Shown here: in pieces, positions 1 through 7,157 of the stretch | Numbering within the stretch: the stretch's first letter is position 1 | Layout of the letters: each line of letters begins with the position of its first letter | Assembly (NCBI GenBank): GCA_900554695.1 | Contig: USHV01000034.1 | Coordinates: forward strand, 1-32,014 | Reading direction: 5' to 3' | DNA length: 32,014 nucleotides | From: an uncultured Prevotella sp. | GTDB taxonomy: Bacteria > Bacteroidota > Bacteroidia > Bacteroidales > Bacteroidaceae | Translations under genes and position numbers: made by a program | The notes under the pieces: generated by a model | Told to the model about the DNA's origin: nothing | The model's database searches: none | Seen by the model: the letters and a program-made list of their open reading frames with translations, nothing else

Positions 1-176
1 ATAAAGAGTTGTCGGATATTTTGAAGATCAGCCGCCGGACGTTATAGGAATACCGTTCCGCAGGCAGGATACCTTATTACCTGATTTGCGGAAAGGTGAT
101 TTACAAGGAATCGGAGATACAACAATTCCTGGAGGACGGACGAAAACAATGCCTCGATGAAATGGAATTACTCTAA
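1..176 (+). pseudogene. Excisionase-like helix-turn-helix protein, 5'-truncated by the window and broken by a stop
   Basis: In the frame of position 3 the DNA reads KELSDILKISRRTL, a stop (TAG, 45-47), then EYRSAGRIPYYLICGKVIYK and a further 20 or so residues to a TAA at 174-176. This is the MerR/excisionase-type HTH fold (HTH_17) common in Bacteroidales mobile elements: helix-turn-helix followed by the R-IPYY-GGK-Y wing. Relatives usually have a residue such as Gln at the stop, so a single CAG-to-TAG change would explain it. Such proteins act as recombination directionality factors or regulators for the nearby integrase. The start is outside the window. A sequencing error or stop-codon readthrough cannot be excluded. 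Confidence 0.6.
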
Positions 177-179
177 ACG

Positions 180-220
180 AAAGAACGGCCCCAATCTGTG
201 ATGGAGCCGTTCTTTGTTTT
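180..220. terminator. Bidirectional rho-independent terminator between convergent genes
   Basis: AAAGAACGGC (180-189) pairs perfectly with GCCGTTCTTT (206-215) around a 16-nt loop. On the plus strand it is followed by GTTTT; on the minus strand by CGTTT. It lies between the end of the plus-strand HTH fragment (176) and the end of the minus-strand RhuM-like gene (233), so it can serve both. Confidence 0.75.
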
Positions 221-232
221 GATAGGGCGGAG

Positions 233-586
233 TTAATTCAGCATAGCCTCCATGCCCGGAATTTTCCAGATTACAAGCGGATTTACCGCCTGTTCGATTA
301 TCCACTGACGGTACTGTTCGGCTTTGAGGGATTTAAGCCGGAAAGCCAGTGCCGTTATCATTTCCAGATTATAGAGTGTTCTGCCGCCGCCGGCAGTAGC
401 TTCATGGAAGCATACTTTTTCTTCTCTCAAAACTCCGTTTTTAAGTATCGAGCGGATATTGCTGTTTACGGCTGATACGAACACGCCGAAAAGGTCGGCG
501 ATCTGGTGCTGGGTAAGCCATACGGTTCCCTGCCGGGGGCGAATGGTTACACGCCCTTTTTCTATGGTAATTGATTCGTTATTCAT
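233..586 (-). CDS. Short RhuM-like helix-turn-helix protein
   Basis: A 117-residue protein. The N-terminal part (roughly residues 20-100) has the order seen at the start of RhuM/ORF6N-type proteins: VWLTQHQIADLFG (HTH), NIRSILKNGVL, then a YNLEMITALAFRLKS segment and RQWIIEQA. Full RhuM proteins are about three times longer, so this is either a stand-alone HTH version, which occurs in Bacteroidales mobile elements, or a shortened copy. Its ATG (584-586) lies two bases after the TAA (589-591) of the spliced integrase frame, so it is the third gene of the operon. A DNA-binding regulatory role is inferred from the fold; no target is known. Confidence 0.65.
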   Translation of the reverse strand: MNNESITIEKGRVTIRPRQGTVWLTQHQIADLFGVFVSAVNSNIRSILKNGVLREEKVCFHEATAGGGRTLYNLEMITALAFRLKSLKAEQYRQWIIEQAVNPLVIWKIPGMEAMLN

Positions 587-588
587 AT

Positions 589-752
589 TTATAGATTGTT
601 TGATTGTTCTACTTGCTTGTTTTTTCTTGCTCCGGGATAACGGATAGCCGCCCGGAGCGTTTCATCTTCGTACAAAGTAATCTTTTTTGATTGGGATGCG
701 GTTCTTTTCCTGAGCTGTTTCATATCCTCGTCCACTTTCCGGTCGGTTACTT
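589..752 (-). CDS. Tyrosine recombinase, 3' exon (C-terminal 53 codons)
   Basis: Directly after the predicted intron end the minus strand reads AAGTAACCGACC. Joined to the single base A left over from the 5' exon (3248), it gives codons AAA GTA ACC GAC, so the protein continues QIYA-KVTDRKVDEDMKQL and runs to a TAA at 589-591. The QIYAKVTD context is what Bacteroidales tyrosine recombinases have just after the nucleophile tyrosine. The 1186-nt 5' exon plus this 164-nt exon is 1350 nt, exactly 450 codons including the stop. This exon has no start of its own and is only translated as integrase if the intron is spliced. Confidence 0.85.
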
Positions 753-813
753 GTAGGCTCGGTAAACAACGCCTTTCCGCTTTACAGCGGTAGGTTTTCG
801 TTTATCTGCCCCC

Positions 814-847
814 GAACCGTACTTACACGTCTCCATGTATACGGCTC
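814..847 (-). ncRNA. Group II intron domain V (catalytic hairpin)
   Basis: A 34-nt hairpin starts GAGCCGTAT and ends AGTACGGTTC on the minus strand, with the capping stem around GGAGAC. This is the expected shape and length of domain V, with the AGC-type catalytic triad near its 5' end (GAGCCG) and the 2-nt bulge region on the 3' side. It begins 18 nt after the maturase stop codon and is followed by domain VI, which would supply the branch-point adenosine. Confidence 0.9.
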
Positions 848-865
848 TCCATCTGTAACATCATC

Positions 866-2674
866 TTACTTGACACATCTCTGGATTTTTGCGTTACACT
901 CCGCACATACAACCAAAGTCTTTCTGTGCATGTAGAGCATTTTGCGTTCCCAGTCATTTTTACCTTTTAACTCTTTGAGTGTGCGAACATGGTGCATTAC
1001 CACTTCTCCGTGCTTGCCACATAGTTCGCACGTTTTTGTTGTAAGCCTTTCTATCAGACTCAACGATGGCGTTTTGAACATGTACGGCAGATTGTCACTT
1101 GGGGCTGTTTCACAATCCGTTTTGCGGGCATATCCCTCATTATAGAATACCCTGTACTTGGTTTCTCCTCCCTTGTTTACAAAAGGCACTGCAAAGAGAT
1201 TGTCCTTGCGGTATCTTTCAATGACTTTTCTCACTGACATATTCAGCTTTTGAGCAAGAGTTTTGTACATGGAGAACTTCATAATACAGCCGAAAGAGCG
1301 TCCCAAAGCCGATGCATTGTTTGCTATTGAGTAATAGTTGTAGAACCCTCGTATTTCGGTATTAAACTGAGATACAATCTCGTGCGCTTCATTGTCAATC
1401 ATATAAGTCCTGCCTTTTGACACCCATGTCTCCTTGCCGTGTTTGGTGACAACTTTCATGGCTTCGAGGCTGAGCAGCTTGTTCTTGATTACTTCTCTTG
1501 AAACGTGTAGTATCACATTCCCGTTGAAGTATCTGCGCACTGTTCCGTTACTGTTTCTCTTTGTGGCATAGTCTTTACGGACATATATTTCGTAACCCAA
1601 AAATTTTGCGCTGTCTTGTGCATTTGTAATCAAAGTCTTTTCCTGTGACATCTCCAGCCTTAACTTTTCCTGCATAAACTTAGTGATGTCAGCTTTGATT
1701 GTCTCACATTCGTTTTTCGTTCCGATAACTCCGATAAGGAAATCATCGGCATAGCGCACGTATTTCAACCTGCGAAAGTTTACATCCATATCATTGCCAC
1801 TTGGCATTGTAAGTATCAGCTTCTGCTTTTCGTGCAGTTCTTCTACCATCCTTGTTCTTACGTTTACATCCTCTACTTCATTTATCCTACGTTTTAGGTA
1901 GTGTACTCTGCTGTTGAGTTTGCAAATATCCTTGTTGCGGCTTCTTGCTGTCCCTTTATTGAATTTGTTGGCATATTCATCCATGTACTTATCGAACTTG
2001 TCTAGGTATATGTTTGCCAAAATAGGGCTTATGATACCACCTTGCGGTGTCCCTGAATAAGTCTTGTTGAATTGCCACTCTTCCATGTACCCTGCATTGA
2101 GGAATTTCCGTATCAGACGAAGAAATCTGTCGTCTGCTATTCTGCCTTTCATTATTTCTATCAGCACATTATGGTCTATGTTGTCAAAGAAGCCTTTTAT
2201 ATCTCCCTCAATGAACCATTTTGCACCGTTGAAATTGTTTTGTAGACTTTTCAGTGCTGTGTGGCAGCTTCGGTTGGGTCTGAAACCGTGCGATGTCCAC
2301 TCAAAGTGTCCCTCATATATGGCTTCAAGCACCATTCTTACTACCTCTTGAACCAATTTGTCTTCAAAAGACGGTATTCCTAGCGGACGCATCTTCCCAT
2401 TCTTTTTCGGAATGTAAGTTCTCTTTGCAGGATTGGGACTATAAGTCTCATCCTTTATACTCTCTATGAGTTTGTTTATCCTATCAATGCTCATTTCATC
2501 CTCAGTTTTGCCATCTGTGCCGGGTGTCATGTTGCCCGGCTTTGCATACATACGTTGGTAGGCGACAAAGAACATCTGTTCATTGAATAGAATACGGTAA
2601 AGCCTTTCGTATTTATACTCGGGCTCATTGCTGTGTCCAGCTAAAATGTTTAATACTTGCTCTGGATTTCTCAT
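866..2674 (-). CDS. ltrA: Group II intron-encoded reverse transcriptase/maturase/HNH endonuclease (LtrA-like)
   Basis: The 602-residue protein is close to LtrA (about 600 residues) along its length. It assists folding and splicing of its own intron RNA and then reverse-transcribes the intron at the DNA target. Seen: RT fingers/palm with KMRPLGIPSFEDK (94-106), SHGFRPNRSCHTAL (128-141), GDIKGFFDNIDH (157-168), YSGTPQGGIISPILANIY (206-223) and the active site YADD (308-311, in KYVRYADDFLIG); a thumb/maturase X domain (about 400-500); a DNA-binding region; and a C-terminal HNH endonuclease with CELC (549-552), HH (561-562) and CAEC (590-593). No frameshift or lost catalytic residue is seen. It lies in domain IV on the same strand as the interrupted integrase, as needed for splicing from that transcript. 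Confidence 0.95.
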   Translation of the reverse strand: MRNPEQVLNILAGHSNEPEYKYERLYRILFNEQMFFVAYQRMYAKPGNMTPGTDGKTEDEMSIDRINKLIESIKDETYSPNPAKRTYIPKKNGKMRPLGIPSFEDKLVQEVVRMVLEAIYEGHFEWTSHGFRPNRSCHTALKSLQNNFNGAKWFIEGDIKGFFDNIDHNVLIEIMKGRIADDRFLRLIRKFLNAGYMEEWQFNKTYSGTPQGGIISPILANIYLDKFDKYMDEYANKFNKGTARSRNKDICKLNSRVHYLKRRINEVEDVNVRTRMVEELHEKQKLILTMPSGNDMDVNFRRLKYVRYADDFLIGVIGTKNECETIKADITKFMQEKLRLEMSQEKTLITNAQDSAKFLGYEIYVRKDYATKRNSNGTVRRYFNGNVILHVSREVIKNKLLSLEAMKVVTKHGKETWVSKGRTYMIDNEAHEIVSQFNTEIRGFYNYYSIANNASALGRSFGCIMKFSMYKTLAQKLNMSVRKVIERYRKDNLFAVPFVNKGGETKYRVFYNEGYARKTDCETAPSDNLPYMFKTPSLSLIERLTTKTCELCGKHGEVVMHHVRTLKELKGKNDWERKMLYMHRKTLVVCAECNAKIQRCVK

Positions 2675-3224
2675 ACGTCTCTCACGTTTTCCGTTGTTTG
2701 TATTAAAGTTACAGACTACTTCCCTTCGCCATGTACAAGGCTTTCCCTTGCTCAGACTACTACGGAAGTTCCGTTACCATATCGGATATTCAAAAGCTTT
2801 CTTTATAGCTGTTTGTTCCAGCGTTCCGACTTAGGTAATCCCCAGTTAGTTCTCTTAATAACTATTAGCACGACATACTGTCGGATGTGACTTTCGTTCT
2901 TGTCCGCTTATTGCGGCTGTGTCATAGTCGGTTCTTTATGCTCTGCACTAACGCACAAAATAGGCAGAGTACTATGAAACAACGTATGTATAATAGTCTT
3001 CCGTTGTTGCAAGATTTGGTACCACTGAACTATCATTCAACCAATCAAGGCTTCATCCTTATGTATGTCTTTTCGTCTTGCCCCTCAGTCGCCACCTGAC
3101 TATTAGTGGACTTGGAGCTTTAATCAGTATGCTACACTCTCCATCGGGTTTCCCTTTTGGATAAACTGATTGACGATAGGACTATATCGAACCCAATCCT
3201 AACTTCTTGCTAAAGAAGTATTTA

Positions 3225-4433
3225 TTAAGCGACCATTCTGGGCGCACTTGCGTAGATTTGCGTGGTTTTTACATTGGTATGCCCTAACATTTTGCTTACG
3301 GTATATATGTCTGTACCGTTAGCCAATTGTAACGTTGCATAGGTGTGGCGGAAGCAATGAAAGGTGATGTGCTTGGTAATCCCTGATGCTTTTACCCACC
3401 GTTCCAAAGGCCTAGATATCCATGAAGGGTCAGGCAGTCCGGCAAACACCAACAGTTCTCCGTCTTTCTTGCGCTCACCGCAAAGCTTGTATGCCTGTGG
3501 CGATATAGGCATGTATTCAACGCCCTTAGTCTTCTGCTGAGTGAAATTGAGACGGTACCCACCATTGTATTCTTCAACCTCTGACCATTTAAGCTTTTGA
3601 ATATCGCTATGTCGCATTCCTGTCAGTGCAGAGAACAAGGCTGCCCGTTTTAGTATATCATCACACGGAGTCTTTGCCAATATATTAAGTTCTTCCAGTG
3701 ACAGATACTCTCTTCGAGCACTCTGAAACATGATATTTTTAGCCTTGGCAGCAATATCACAATTCAGATAGCCATCCACGAAAGCTTGTTTGAGTGCCGC
3801 CTTGAAGATAGAGAAGTACGTCGATGCCGTATTCCTTGAAATAGTTCCTTTCTTAGAACCACCCTGCGGTGCCTTTATCAAGAAGGAACGGAATGCCTCA
3901 ATATACTTCATGTCAATCTGCGAGAACTGTATGTAGTCACACTTGGCAAACATTGACAACAGTGTGTGCAATCTGCGCCAGTTGACAACTATCGATTCTG
4001 ACGCAGTTTCCTCTCTTTCTTTGATTAACTTCTCAATATACTCCAGAACATTGCATTTTGAGCGTTCGCTTTGTTCTGCCATTTCCATTTGCTGGTCAGT
4101 AAAGAGAGCCATGTTGTCGTACTCTTTTTGACGCAGGACTCGAACGCCATCCGCATAAAGGCAAGTTTCCATATCTTGCTTGGATTTACACTGAATAACG
4201 CCATTGTCATCTCGCTTGGGCTTGTACTTTATTCTACCAGCAACGGCTCGCTCGCTTCGTCGTTTATCCCATATAGGGGTAGTAATAGACCTCCTGAGAT
4301 ATTCACGCACTCGTTTGGGTTTGTCATTTCCCGTCTCATAAACAGGATAAGCTTCAAGATAGATGAACCACTCATCTCTCCACTCACTTTTCTTTAATTT
4401 GACGGAGACTTTAGTATAATCTAATCTTTTCAT
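3225..4433 (-). CDS. Tyrosine recombinase/integrase, 5' exon plus unspliced tail
   Basis: Phage-type integrase of the Bacteroidales transposon kind that catalyses site-specific integration and excision. N-terminal arm-binding region (about 1-100), core-binding SAM-like domain (about 125-235), catalytic domain with R274 (TGMRHSDI), a Lys in QQKTKG (301/303), H359 and R362 (HCFRH), H385 (LGH) and nucleophile Y394 (TTQIYA). Exon 1 is 3248-4433; the intron begins after the first base of codon 396. If the RNA is not spliced, translation reads into the intron and ends after SAPRMVA (402 residues). Spliced, the protein is 449 residues. Its ATG overlaps the TGA of the upstream gene (ATGA, 4430-4433), indicating translational coupling. 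Confidence 0.93.
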   Translation of the reverse strand: MKRLDYTKVSVKLKKSEWRDEWFIYLEAYPVYETGNDKPKRVREYLRRSITTPIWDKRRSERAVAGRIKYKPKRDDNGVIQCKSKQDMETCLYADGVRVLRQKEYDNMALFTDQQMEMAEQSERSKCNVLEYIEKLIKEREETASESIVVNWRRLHTLLSMFAKCDYIQFSQIDMKYIEAFRSFLIKAPQGGSKKGTISRNTASTYFSIFKAALKQAFVDGYLNCDIAAKAKNIMFQSARREYLSLEELNILAKTPCDDILKRAALFSALTGMRHSDIQKLKWSEVEEYNGGYRLNFTQQKTKGVEYMPISPQAYKLCGERKKDGELLVFAGLPDPSWISRPLERWVKASGITKHITFHCFRHTYATLQLANGTDIYTVSKMLGHTNVKTTQIYASAPRMVA

Positions 4434-4996
4434 AATGGTTTTATATCTTTATAAAGTTTGTCTATTGATTCCTTGTGAGCATACACATAATTACCGATTT
4501 GCCGGGTCGGTATTGAGTATTTTCGTATATGAGCATACACGGTGCTGTCATCCAGATGAAATTTCTTGGAAATCTCACCTATTGTATAGCAATCCTCTGG
4601 TTCCATGCGGTACATGGTAACTGGTTTCCTTGGCTTGGTGTCAAGCGGAGACTGTCTTAACGGAAACAGATTCATTAGTTCTCCTTTGCATACAAGTCGT
4701 ATTCCTTTCTCTGGCTCAATGAAGGAAATCTTTTTCATGTAGATGAGCCTATAAATGGTTGAGCGGCTTGCACCAAACATAGCATACGCTTCCGTTATGC
4801 TGATATACTCTTTAGACTTGGGCATATTGCTTACAATCTTGTCCAGTTCAAGTTGGCGTTTTTCTTCATCATGCTTACGCTTCCACGCCACCTTGGAGCA
4901 TTTGGGTGAACAATACCAGGACTCCAAAGTCCTTGCGAAGAACTCTTCTCCGCACACAGGACATTTCCGTACTATCTTATACTTTGCTACTGCCAT
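4430..4996 (-). CDS. Zinc-finger and double helix-turn-helix protein, first gene of the integrase operon
   Basis: 188 residues. N-terminal four-cysteine zinc site (CPVC 12-15, C29, C33) of the kind found in small DNA-binding proteins; a charged, probably helical linker (36-60); then two excisionase-type HTH_17 units, one at about 65-110 (YISITEAYAMFGASRSTIYR) and one at about 135-183 (CYTIGEISKKFHLDDSTVYA). Two tandem HTH units suggest binding to two adjacent DNA sites. The gene is overlapped by the integrase start, so both are made together. It may act as directionality factor or repressor for the recombinase; this is inferred from position and fold only. Confidence 0.8.
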   Translation of the reverse strand: MAVAKYKIVRKCPVCGEEFFARTLESWYCSPKCSKVAWKRKHDEEKRQLELDKIVSNMPKSKEYISITEAYAMFGASRSTIYRLIYMKKISFIEPEKGIRLVCKGELMNLFPLRQSPLDTKPRKPVTMYRMEPEDCYTIGEISKKFHLDDSTVYAHIRKYSIPTRQIGNYVYAHKESIDKLYKDIKPL

Positions 4997-5057
4997 AATT
5001 CATTCATTTTGTAGTTCTTAATATCTATTCTTCTCATCATATCTACTTTTTCTTACA

Positions 5058-5074
5058 GGTACAAATAAGGTACA
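5058..5074. repeat. Short direct repeat near the element boundary, possible core/arm sites
   Basis: GGTACA occurs at 5058-5063 and again at 5069-5074, 11 bp apart (about one helical turn). A loosely related TGTAC stands at 5113-5117 in the opposite sense, with AT-rich arms (TAATAATA / AATATTATT) between. Such short repeats next to the integrase operon are candidates for recombinase-binding sites. There is no second element end in the window for comparison, so this stays a guess. Confidence 0.25.
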
Positions 5075-5093
5075 GATGTTTATAATAATAACG

Positions 5094-5125
5094 CAAAGAT
5101 AGCAATATTATTGTGTACGGCCAAA
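5094..5125 (-). promoter_or_regulatory. Promoter of the HTH-integrase operon
   Basis: On the minus strand TTTG (5125-5122), a 20-bp spacer and TATCTTTG (5101-5094) match the Bacteroidetes housekeeping promoter exactly. Transcription would start near 5088, giving a leader of about 92 nt before the ATG at 4996. The -33 box is only seven bases from the dnaK terminator hairpin, so the promoter sits at or across the element boundary. Confidence 0.75.
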
Positions 5126-5131
5126 AACAAG

Positions 5132-5163
5132 AAAAGCGTGTAACTCATTGAGCTACACGCTTT
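5132..5163 (-). terminator. Rho-independent terminator of dnaK
   Basis: On the minus strand AAAGCGTGTAGCTC and GAGTTACACGCTTT form a 14-bp stem with one G-U pair and a loop of about four bases, followed by a T-rich tract (TTTTCTTGTTTTT, including stem bases). It begins 35 bases after the dnaK stop codon. Confidence 0.85.
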
Positions 5164-5197
5164 CCATTTGATATTGTATTCTTATTTCTCTATGTGC

Positions 5198-7111
5198 TTA
5201 TTTCACTTCCTCAAAATCAGCGTCCTGGATGTTGTCATCACTCTTTGTGCTGTTGTCCTGAGCCTGCTGACCTGCCTGTGCGTTTGCACCTGCGCCAGCC
5301 TGCTGGCCTGCACCCTGGTACATCTGTGCGCTTGCGCCCTGCATTACGGTGTTCAGGTTGTTGATGGCGTTGTCTATTGCAGTCACGTCACCGCTCTTGT
5401 GAGCATCCTTCAGCTGCTGGAGTGCAGACTCGATGGCCGGTTTCTTGTCGGCCGGAATCTTGTCGGCGTTGTCCTTCAGGAAGTTCTCTGTGGTGAAGAT
5501 CATAGAGTCTGCCTGGTTCATCTTGTCCACACGCTCACGCTCTTTCTTGTCGGCCTCGGCGTTCTGCTCAGCCTCTGCCTTCATGCGCTCTATCTCTTCC
5601 TTGCTCAGACCAGACGAAGCCTCGATGCGGATTGCCTGCTCTTTGCCGGTAGCCTTATCCTTTGCGCTTACGTTCAGGATACCGTTGGCATCGATATCGA
5701 ATGTAACCTCAATCTGCGGAACACCACGGCGAGCCGGAGCTATGCCTTCGAGGTTGAACTGACCGATGCTCTTGTTCTGTGCTGCCATCGGGCGCTCACC
5801 CTGCAGAACGTGTATTGTTACGGCTGTCTGGTTATCTACAGCGGTAGAGAATGTCTCGCTCTTCTTGCAAGGTATTGTGGTGTTGGCGTCGATAAGTTTT
5901 GTCATTACGCCACCCATTGTCTCGATACCCAGTGTCAGAGGAGTTACATCGAGCAATACGATGTCGCCTACGCCGCCTTCCTTGTTCAGGATGGCACCCT
6001 GTATGGAAGCACCTACTGCAACGACCTCATCCGGGTTTACACCTTTAGAAGGCTCTTTGCCGAAGTAGTTCTTTACGAGAGTCTGAACGGCAGGTATACG
6101 GCTTGAACCACCGACGAGGATCACTTCGTCTATCTGTGATGTGGTGAGCTTTGCGTCTCTCATTGCGTTCTGGCACGGAACGAGGCAAGCCTGTATCAGG
6201 TCGTGAGCCAGTTGCTCGAACTGAGCACGTGTCAGAGTCTTGACGAGGTGTTTAGGAACACCACCCTCAGCTGAGATGTACGGCAGGTTGATTTCTGTAG
6301 ATGTTGTGCTTGAAAGTTCGATCTTGGCTTTCTCGGCAGCCTCTTTCAGACGCTGCATGGCCATCGGGTCCTTGCTCAGGTCGATGCCTTCGTCAGCCTT
6401 GAATCCGTTTACAAGCCAGTCGATGATAACCTGGTCGAAGTCATCACCACCCAGGTGAGTATCACCATTGGTTGAAAGAACCTCGAACACACCGCCACCG
6501 AACTCCAGGATTGAGATATCGAACGTACCACCACCGAGGTCGAATACGGCGATCTTCATATCCTTGTTGGCCTTATCGACACCGTAGGCCAGGGCTGCTG
6601 CGGTAGGCTCGTTCACGATACGGCGAACATTAAGGCCTGCAATCTGTCCGGCTTCCTTGGTTGCCTGACGCTGAGAGTCTGAGAAGTATGCCGGCACTGT
6701 GATTACGGCGTCCGTAACTTCCTGACCCAGATAGTCCTCTGCGGTCTTCTTCATCTTCTGAAGTATCATGGCCGAGATTTCCTGCGGAGTATATTTACGT
6801 CCTTCGATGTCGACACGTGGATAACCACCTTCGTTAACAACGCTGAACGGAACACGCTCTGCCTCTTTCTGGCTCTGTGCGTAAGTCTCACCCATGAAAC
6901 GTTTTATAGAGTAAACGGTGTTCTTCGGGTTGGTGATTGCCTGACGCTTTGCCGGGTCGCCCACCTTGCGCTCACCGTCTTTTACGAATCCTACAACTGA
7001 AGGAGTGGTACGCTTGCCTTCGCTGTTTGCTATTACTACAGGTTCGTTGCCTTCAAATACGGCAACGCAAGAGTTTGTAGTACCTAAGTCGATTCCAATA
7101 ATCTTTCCCAT
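5198..7111 (-). CDS. dnaK: Chaperone DnaK (Hsp70)
   Basis: ATP-dependent cytoplasmic chaperone that binds exposed hydrophobic stretches and works with DnaJ and GrpE. 637 residues, normal length. Nucleotide-binding domain: IGIDLGTTNSC (5-15), NEPTAAALAYG, DLGGGTFDISILEFGGG and VGGSSRIPAVQ. Linker and substrate-binding domain: VLLDVTPLTLGIETMGG, then the helical lid and a Gln/Ala/Gly-rich tail ending DADFEEVK, the usual Hsp70 end. dnaJ and grpE are not adjacent. No clear TTTG/TAnnTTTG promoter is seen upstream, which would fit a heat-shock-type promoter but does not prove it. A long open frame antisense to the 3' half is a coding shadow. Confidence 0.99.
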   Translation of the reverse strand: MGKIIGIDLGTTNSCVAVFEGNEPVVIANSEGKRTTPSVVGFVKDGERKVGDPAKRQAITNPKNTVYSIKRFMGETYAQSQKEAERVPFSVVNEGGYPRVDIEGRKYTPQEISAMILQKMKKTAEDYLGQEVTDAVITVPAYFSDSQRQATKEAGQIAGLNVRRIVNEPTAAALAYGVDKANKDMKIAVFDLGGGTFDISILEFGGGVFEVLSTNGDTHLGGDDFDQVIIDWLVNGFKADEGIDLSKDPMAMQRLKEAAEKAKIELSSTTSTEINLPYISAEGGVPKHLVKTLTRAQFEQLAHDLIQACLVPCQNAMRDAKLTTSQIDEVILVGGSSRIPAVQTLVKNYFGKEPSKGVNPDEVVAVGASIQGAILNKEGGVGDIVLLDVTPLTLGIETMGGVMTKLIDANTTIPCKKSETFSTAVDNQTAVTIHVLQGERPMAAQNKSIGQFNLEGIAPARRGVPQIEVTFDIDANGILNVSAKDKATGKEQAIRIEASSGLSKEEIERMKAEAEQNAEADKKERERVDKMNQADSMIFTTENFLKDNADKIPADKKPAIESALQQLKDAHKSGDVTAIDNAINNLNTVMQGASAQMYQGAGQQAGAGANAQAGQQAQDNSTKSDDNIQDADFEEVK

Positions 7112-7125
7112 AATTTTATATTTTA

Positions 7126-7157
7126 TTTGTTATTATTCTGAATTAATGTTATCTTTG
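7126..7157 (+). promoter_or_regulatory. Consensus promoter pointing away from dnaK
   Basis: TTTG (7126-7129), a 20-bp spacer and TATCTTTG (7150-7157) match the Bacteroidetes promoter exactly on the plus strand. Start of transcription would be near 7164. The first recognised gene downstream is the ECF sigma factor at 7618, so the transcript would have a leader of about 450 nt, or carry a small RNA or small ORF. Confidence 0.6.

Larger units (their letters stand above)
753..3247 (-). mobile_element. Complete group II intron (LtrB-like, IIA) inserted in the integrase gene
   Basis: The minus strand starts GTGCGCCCAG at 3247, the usual GUGYG 5' end and the same ten bases I recall for the lactococcal Ll.LtrB intron, and ends ...GAGCCTAC at 753, a usual AY 3' end. 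Between them are about 570 nt of structured RNA (domains I-III), the maturase ORF in domain IV (866-2674), a 34-nt domain V (814-847) and a domain VI hairpin (753-813; inner stem CCGCT/AGCGG). Length is 2,495 bp. Domain I has a hairpin (CTCTGC 2941-2946 with GCAGAG 2964-2969) whose loop RNA reads TGCGT and can pair with exon bases -6 to -2 (ACGCA): a candidate EBS1. Removal restores the integrase frame. All parts look intact, so it is probably active for splicing; mobility is inferred. Confidence 0.92.
1..5131. mobile_element. Integrase-proximal end of an integrated element (left end outside the window)
   Basis: This stretch holds a tyrosine recombinase, HTH proteins of the excisionase/RhuM kinds and a group II intron, and stops where the core gene dnaK and its terminator begin. 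These are typical contents of the end of a Bacteroidales conjugative or mobilizable transposon or genomic island. No transfer, relaxase or cargo gene is seen, so the element type cannot be stated. The right boundary must lie between the first integrase-operon gene (start 4996) and the dnaK terminator hairpin (from 5132); the exact base is not determined. The other end is beyond position 1. Confidence 0.6.

Noticed and set aside
2887..3099. Plus-strand ORF in the intron
   Set aside because: Lies antisense to structured intron domains I-III and has no protein features.
5168..6106. Long plus-strand open frame (312 codons)
   Set aside because: Lies antisense to dnaK and has Cys/Leu/Val-rich composition typical of the reverse frame of a well-conserved gene.
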